Positions 7,605-10,322 of a stretch of 10,322 nucleotides of DNA are shown here, in pieces (positions within the stretch are counted from its first letter, which is position 1; every line of letters begins with the position of its first letter). Made by a program: the position numbers and the translations under genes. The stretch spans positions 1 to 10,322 of the forward strand of contig JBPCWZ010000134.1 of NCBI GenBank assembly GCA_051009015.1. The letters run 5' to 3'. The notes beneath the pieces are model-generated. The model was not told where the DNA came from. It searched no databases and was given only the letters and a program-made list of their open reading frames with translations. This DNA is from JAHRAH01 sp051009015. GTDB taxonomy: Bacteria; Pseudomonadota; Gammaproteobacteria; Tethybacterales; Persebacteraceae.

Positions 7605-8510
7605 TCATGGCTTGCCGTCGCCGTGATAGGCGCGAATGCTATGGCGCGCTTCGGCAAAAAACAGCCACCGCTCCATAAGCAAACCGGCAAACATAAAAGG
7701 CAGTGCAATAATCATCCACAAAGCGGTTTGCCAAAACAACAACAACACCGCGCCGATAACCGGCGGAATAAAACATAACAACATTGACGCGGCGCGCATT
7801 TTGGCGAGCATCGCCGCCGGTGCCGAAAACATAAACTCGCGCGTTAGAAAAGTTTGCCCGGTATGTCCGGTTTCCAATAGTTTGGCTTTGGCGCGGCTGA
7901 AACCCGCCGCCCTGCCAATGCGGACATCGCGCACTTTGCCTATCCTGCGATAGTGCAAACCTTTGCCAAATGCCGCCGCCGCCGCAAAAGGCAAAACCAA
8001 AGCCGCCGCCTTCGGGCTTTGCGATACCGCCGCAAACAACGCCGCGCCGCTATGCAAAGCCAATGCCAGATAACAAGCCGAAGTCAGCGGATGATGCCAC
8101 GCCGCGATTGGTTTTAGCGATTGATAAATCATCGCCGTGCAATAGACCGCCGCCAGAGCGCAAAACAAAACCGCCAGCGGCAAAAGCGCGCTTTCGCCAT
8201 CGCCGTATTGATATCTTTGCCACGCCCACAAAGCGGACAGCGCAAAAAACAAAACCGCCAAAGCCGCCTCTCTTGAAAGCCACGAAGTGCGAATGCGCAT
8301 TATCGCCCGCCATGCGTTTTTGGGGTTTGCCAAATGCCCGACAGATGCCAGCAAGCCGCCGCCGGTCAGCAATGCCGAAAGCGCAAGCGAAAGCCAAAAG
8401 ACATCCGCCGCCGCGCCGACAACAACAACCGCCGCCGCCAAAACCGCCGCCAGCCCCAAACCGGCGCCGGAAAGGACGGTAAAAACAACAATGGAAAGGG
8501 CGGGTTTCAT
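7605..8510 (-). CDS. DmsC/SoeC-type molybdoenzyme membrane anchor subunit
   Basis: Proteins of this family anchor a molybdenum/iron-sulfur enzyme to the inner membrane and exchange electrons with quinone. The 301-residue product is almost wholly hydrophobic, with about eight predicted membrane helices. It shows GHLANPKNAWRAIMRIRTSW followed by LSREAALA (together 58-85), the typical DmsC-family block, then AAWHHPLTSACYLALALHSG (136-155) and a C-terminal ERWLFFAEARH (280-290). From memory the C-terminal block and the HHP block resemble anchors of the sulfite dehydrogenase SoeABC group more than E. coli DmsC. It pairs logically with the four-cluster FeS subunit at 9208-9942, but an exporter gene lies between them. 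The start at 8510 has no clear Shine-Dalgarno site and lies 18 bases after the exporter stop. Substrate of the enzyme is not determined. Confidence 0.9.
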   Translation of the reverse strand: MKPALSIVVFTVLSGAGLGLAAVLAAAVVVVGAAADVFWLSLALSALLTGGGLLASVGHLANPKNAWRAIMRIRTSWLSREAALAVLFFALSALWAWQRYQYGDGESALLPLAVLFCALAAVYCTAMIYQSLKPIAAWHHPLTSACYLALALHSGAALFAAVSQSPKAAALVLPFAAAAAFGKGLHYRRIGKVRDVRIGRAAGFSRAKAKLLETGHTGQTFLTREFMFSAPAAMLAKMRAASMLLCFIPPVIGAVLLLFWQTALWMIIALPFMFAGLLMERWLFFAEARHSIRAYHGDGKP

Positions 8511-8528
8511 CGGCGATGGTGCAGTATT

Positions 8529-9149
8529 CTACCCGCGCACATTGCCGGCAAAAAGCAAAACGGCGAATGCCAGCAAAGCCGCGCCCAAAACAAAACGCGC
8601 CATCTTTTGCCTTTTGCCGTCCGTTATCAGAAAGCCGCGCACGGCATCGGCAAAAAAACACAGCGCGCTTTGATATAGCGTGTTGATGATTATCAAAATC
8701 GCCGCCAGTAATACAAACTGCAAACTTGTCGCGCCGAGTTTGGCGTCGGTGAAGTTTGGCATTAATCCGGCGAAGATGAGAATCACTTTCGGGTTAAGCA
8801 GGTTTGTCAGCATTCCGTGCCGGAATGGCGATGCCATAAAGCCGCCGCTTTTGCCGCCGCCGTTGATGGAAAAAGGCGCGCGAATAATGCCAAAAGCCAG
8901 CCATGCCAGATAGATACTGCCGACAAACGCCACCGCCCGCAACAACCGCGGCTCGGCGGCGATAAGCAAACTCAAACCGGAAACTATCAGAGCAAGATGC
9001 ACAAGCAAGCCGGTTTGCACTCCCCAAACCGCCCGCAAACCATTGCCGCGCCCGCAGATGGCATGGCGCAAAATAACCATCGTATCGGGCCCCGGCGAAA
9101 CCACCAAAGCCAAAGCGACAACGGCAAACTGCGCGAGGTTTTGCGTCAT
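8529..9149 (-). CDS. LysE/RhtB-family amino-acid exporter
   Basis: The family exports amino acids or related small molecules across the inner membrane. The 206-residue product has the usual length and about six membrane helices, with the N-terminal signature SPGPDTM (18-24) followed by GRGNGLRAVWGVQTG (33-47), and the mid-protein block FRHGMLTNLLNPK (109-121) ending in MPNF (130-133). It starts 58 bases after the FeS-subunit gene and ends 18 bases before the anchor gene, splitting a pair that is normally adjacent. No Shine-Dalgarno site is seen before ATG 9149. Its substrate is unknown. It could be an unrelated passenger or could export a product of the neighbouring oxidative chemistry. Confidence 0.93.
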   Translation of the reverse strand: MTQNLAQFAVVALALVVSPGPDTMVILRHAICGRGNGLRAVWGVQTGLLVHLALIVSGLSLLIAAEPRLLRAVAFVGSIYLAWLAFGIIRAPFSINGGGKSGGFMASPFRHGMLTNLLNPKVILIFAGLMPNFTDAKLGATSLQFVLLAAILIIINTLYQSALCFFADAVRGFLITDGKRQKMARFVLGAALLAFAVLLFAGNVRG

Positions 9150-9207
9150 TGTTGTTTTGGCAAGCGGCGGCGGTTGTCGGGTCGCGCTTTGGCGGGCGGC
9201 AAGCCGC

Positions 9208-9942
9208 TCAGCGTTTGATGATTTTGTTTATCCAGCCGCGGATGCCGTCGGCTTGTACGGCTTTTTGGGCGGGGGGTTCGGTTTTGTTGTTGTCGTCTTT
9301 GGGCGGGGGGGGGATTTTTACCGGTTTGCGCGGGGGGAGGTATTGATTGACCGGTTTGTAGCCGAGTTCGGGCAGCAGCCCTTTGCCGTTTCTTTCGCGC
9401 ACGAGTTTGGAAACTTCCGAATCGGGGTCGTCAAAATCGCCGAATATGCGGGAGTTTGTCGGGCATGTGATAACGCAAGCCGGCTGGCGTTCGGCGGGCG
9501 GCAGGTCTTGGTCGTAGATGCGGTCTATGCACAAGGTGCATTTTTTCATCGTCCCGTCTGCGGGGTCAAGTTCGCGCGCGCCGTAGGGGCATGCCCATGC
9601 GCACAAATTGCATCCCATGCACTTGTCCTGATCCACAAGCACGATGCCGTCTTCTTCGCGCTTGTAAGATGCGCCGGTCGGGCAAACGCTGACGCAGTCG
9701 GCATCTTCGCAATGCATGCACGACATTGGAAAATGCACCGTCCTGCCGCCGGGCGTCTCCGGCGAATCTTCCGCTTCGTAAGTGCGCACGCGGTTGAACC
9801 AAACTCCTTCCGGGTCGCGCCCGTAGGGGCGCTCGTCGGTCAAAGGTCCGGTTGTGCCGGAAGTATTCCACTGCTTGCAGGCAGTGGCGCAACCATGGCA
9901 GCCAACGCAAGTATCCAGGTCAATAACAAGCCCGAGTTTCAT
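9208..9942 (-). CDS. Four-cluster [4Fe-4S] ferredoxin-like subunit of a DmsB/SoeB-type molybdoenzyme
   Basis: The subunit wires electrons between a molybdenum catalytic subunit and a membrane anchor. The 244-residue product has exactly sixteen cysteines in four groups: 12/15/18/22, 75/78/83/87, 108/111/114/118 and 135/138/156/160, enough for four [4Fe-4S] clusters. There is no Tat signal, so it should be cytoplasmic. KQWNTSG (23-29), FPMSCMHCEDADC (71-83) and SYKREEDGIVLVD (92-104) recall SoeB-like sulfite dehydrogenase subunits from memory. After residue about 205 it carries a roughly 40-residue tail, rich in Pro, Lys and Asp/Asn, ending in a short amphipathic stretch GWINKIIKR; I do not recall this in relatives. 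ATG 9942 is fixed by GAGGAG five bases upstream; the GTG at 9948 overlaps that site. It overlaps the upstream gene as ATGA. Confidence 0.93.
   Translation of the reverse strand: MKLGLVIDLDTCVGCHGCATACKQWNTSGTTGPLTDERPYGRDPEGVWFNRVRTYEAEDSPETPGGRTVHFPMSCMHCEDADCVSVCPTGASYKREEDGIVLVDQDKCMGCNLCAWACPYGARELDPADGTMKKCTLCIDRIYDQDLPPAERQPACVITCPTNSRIFGDFDDPDSEVSKLVRERNGKGLLPELGYKPVNQYLPPRKPVKIPPPPKDDNNKTEPPAQKAVQADGIRGWINKIIKR
9305..9313. repeat. Nine-base homopolymer (G on plus, C in the gene)
   Basis: A run of nine identical bases encodes the end of Ile210 and Pro211-Pro213 of the FeS subunit, with further six-base G runs at 9271-9276 and 9332-9337 in the same tail. Slippage here would change only the non-cluster tail. 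It could also be a place for sequencing error. Confidence 0.8.
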
Positions 9943-10322
9943 CGCCACTCCTCAAAGGGCGCAAAAATTCTGCTTGTAATTTCCAATACCCGATTAGGTT
10001 TATCGGCGGAGAATTCCTGCACCCAATCGTGATGGTGTCCGTGCCAATCAACAACGATGCGCCCTTCCAAATCGGCAAAAAGCGGGTCTTTGACAAGATT
10101 AAGAAAAACACGCTCTTTTGGACTGCCATCTTTTTCAATCTCCGCGCGTTCCTTGCCGTGGTATATGTCGGCAAGTTCCGGCGGCAAATCCCCGTCAATG
10201 TTTAGAGATTCCGGCGAGTTGTTGAAATTGCGGAATACGCCGGCAAACCGCGCATTCATTCTCGCGTTTTTGACGCTGCAAAACGCCACGACATAGTCGC
10301 AGCCGATAATCAGTTTTCCGCC
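9939..10322 (-). CDS. 3' end of an unidentified gene upstream of the FeS subunit (runs off the right edge)
   Basis: The last 127 codons are visible. The product is soluble, with no cysteine clusters and no membrane helix. It does not read like the C-terminal dinucleotide-binding domain of a molybdopterin oxidoreductase, which is what normally precedes a SoeB/DmsB-type gene. The pattern CDYVVAF...FAGVFRN, then GRIVVDWHGHHHDWVQ, then RVLEI resembles, from memory, the N-terminal domain found before GIY-YIG nuclease domains in some bacterial proteins (GRLVIDWG, W-x-Q, ELR); if so, the nuclease half is absent because the frame stops soon after. GC over 9961-10260 is about 49% by hand count, against about 61% over 9481-9660 in the next gene, which hints at separate origin. 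Its TGA overlaps the next ATG (ATGA), and its last codons contain that gene's GAGGAG ribosome site. Identity is uncertain; coding status is well supported. Confidence 0.7.
   Translation of the reverse strand, partial: GGKLIIGCDYVVAFCSVKNARMNARFAGVFRNFNNSPESLNIDGDLPPELADIYHGKERAEIEKDGSPKERVFLNLVKDPLFADLEGRIVVDWHGHHHDWVQEFSADKPNRVLEITSRIFAPFEEWR
9948..9953 (-). promoter_or_regulatory. Strong ribosome binding site of the FeS-subunit gene
   Basis: GAGGAG on the minus strand, five bases before ATG 9942, is the best Shine-Dalgarno match in the window. It lies inside the last codons of the upstream gene and decides the FeS-subunit start against the GTG at 9948-9946. Confidence 0.85.

Noticed and set aside
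8050..8661. Minus-strand frame with many Cys and Arg residues
   Set aside because: It overlaps both the exporter and anchor genes in another frame; the Cys/Gly/Arg content is a by-product of shifted GCC and CGC codons.
9196..9207. Short inverted repeat GCGG-CAAG-CCGC just after the FeS-subunit stop
   Set aside because: The stem is only four or five pairs and has no T run after it, so it is not a convincing terminator.
9043..10032. Open frame of 329 codons on the plus strand
   Set aside because: It is the antisense of the FeS subunit with its sixteen ordered cysteines; the plus-strand product shows no family features.
1..10322. Very frequent TTTGCCG and CGGCAAA words, considered as DNA uptake sequences
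   Set aside because: They follow the reading frame as Phe-Ala and Gly-Lys type codon pairs in a genome fond of GCC and GGC; no fixed longer core was seen. A genome-wide count of k-mers in and out of frame would decide it.

Overview
The window suggests a proteobacterium with a compact genome: nearly gap-free coding, Rnf-type and UbiH-type proteins, a DMSO-reductase-type iron-sulfur/anchor pair, and GC near 60% in the genes I counted by hand. I cannot place it more precisely; an uncultivated alpha- or gammaproteobacterium would fit.

Layout. Positions 1-401 (minus) hold the 5' part of an asparaginase-family gene. A 47-base divergent spacer (402-448) separates it from mfd (449-3784, plus), the transcription-repair coupling factor. 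Everything from 3746 to the right edge is on the minus strand and looks like one long operon, read from right to left: the 3' end of an unidentified gene (9939-10322); a four-cluster ferredoxin-like subunit of the DmsB/SoeB type (9208-9942); a LysE/RhtB exporter (8529-9149); a DmsC/SoeC-type membrane anchor (7605-8510); RnfD (6687-7583); RnfG (6158-6694); a PuuB-like FAD oxidase (4884-6161); and a UbiH/UbiF/Coq6-family FAD monooxygenase (3746-4849). Three junctions overlap by 4 to 8 bases and the others have gaps of 18 to 58 bases, so co-expression is likely. The last gene overlaps the mfd 3' end tail to tail by 39 bases.

How the genes may work together. The FeS subunit and the DmsC-type anchor are the electron-transfer and quinone-binding parts of a molybdoenzyme of the sulfite dehydrogenase (SoeABC) or DMSO reductase class. 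They are followed by two flavin subunits of the Rnf complex, with no rnfA, rnfB, rnfC or rnfE beside them, and then by two FAD enzymes, one of a ubiquinone-biosynthesis family. A membrane redox module joining a Mo/FeS enzyme, quinone and covalently bound FMN is a reasonable hypothesis, but it is inference. No molybdenum catalytic subunit is visible. The gene just upstream of the FeS subunit does not read as one and has clearly lower GC (about 49% against about 61%). This is the part of the window most worth a second look.

No tRNA, rRNA, CRISPR array, insertion sequence or convincing intrinsic terminator was seen. No stretch of 300 bases lacks a gene.
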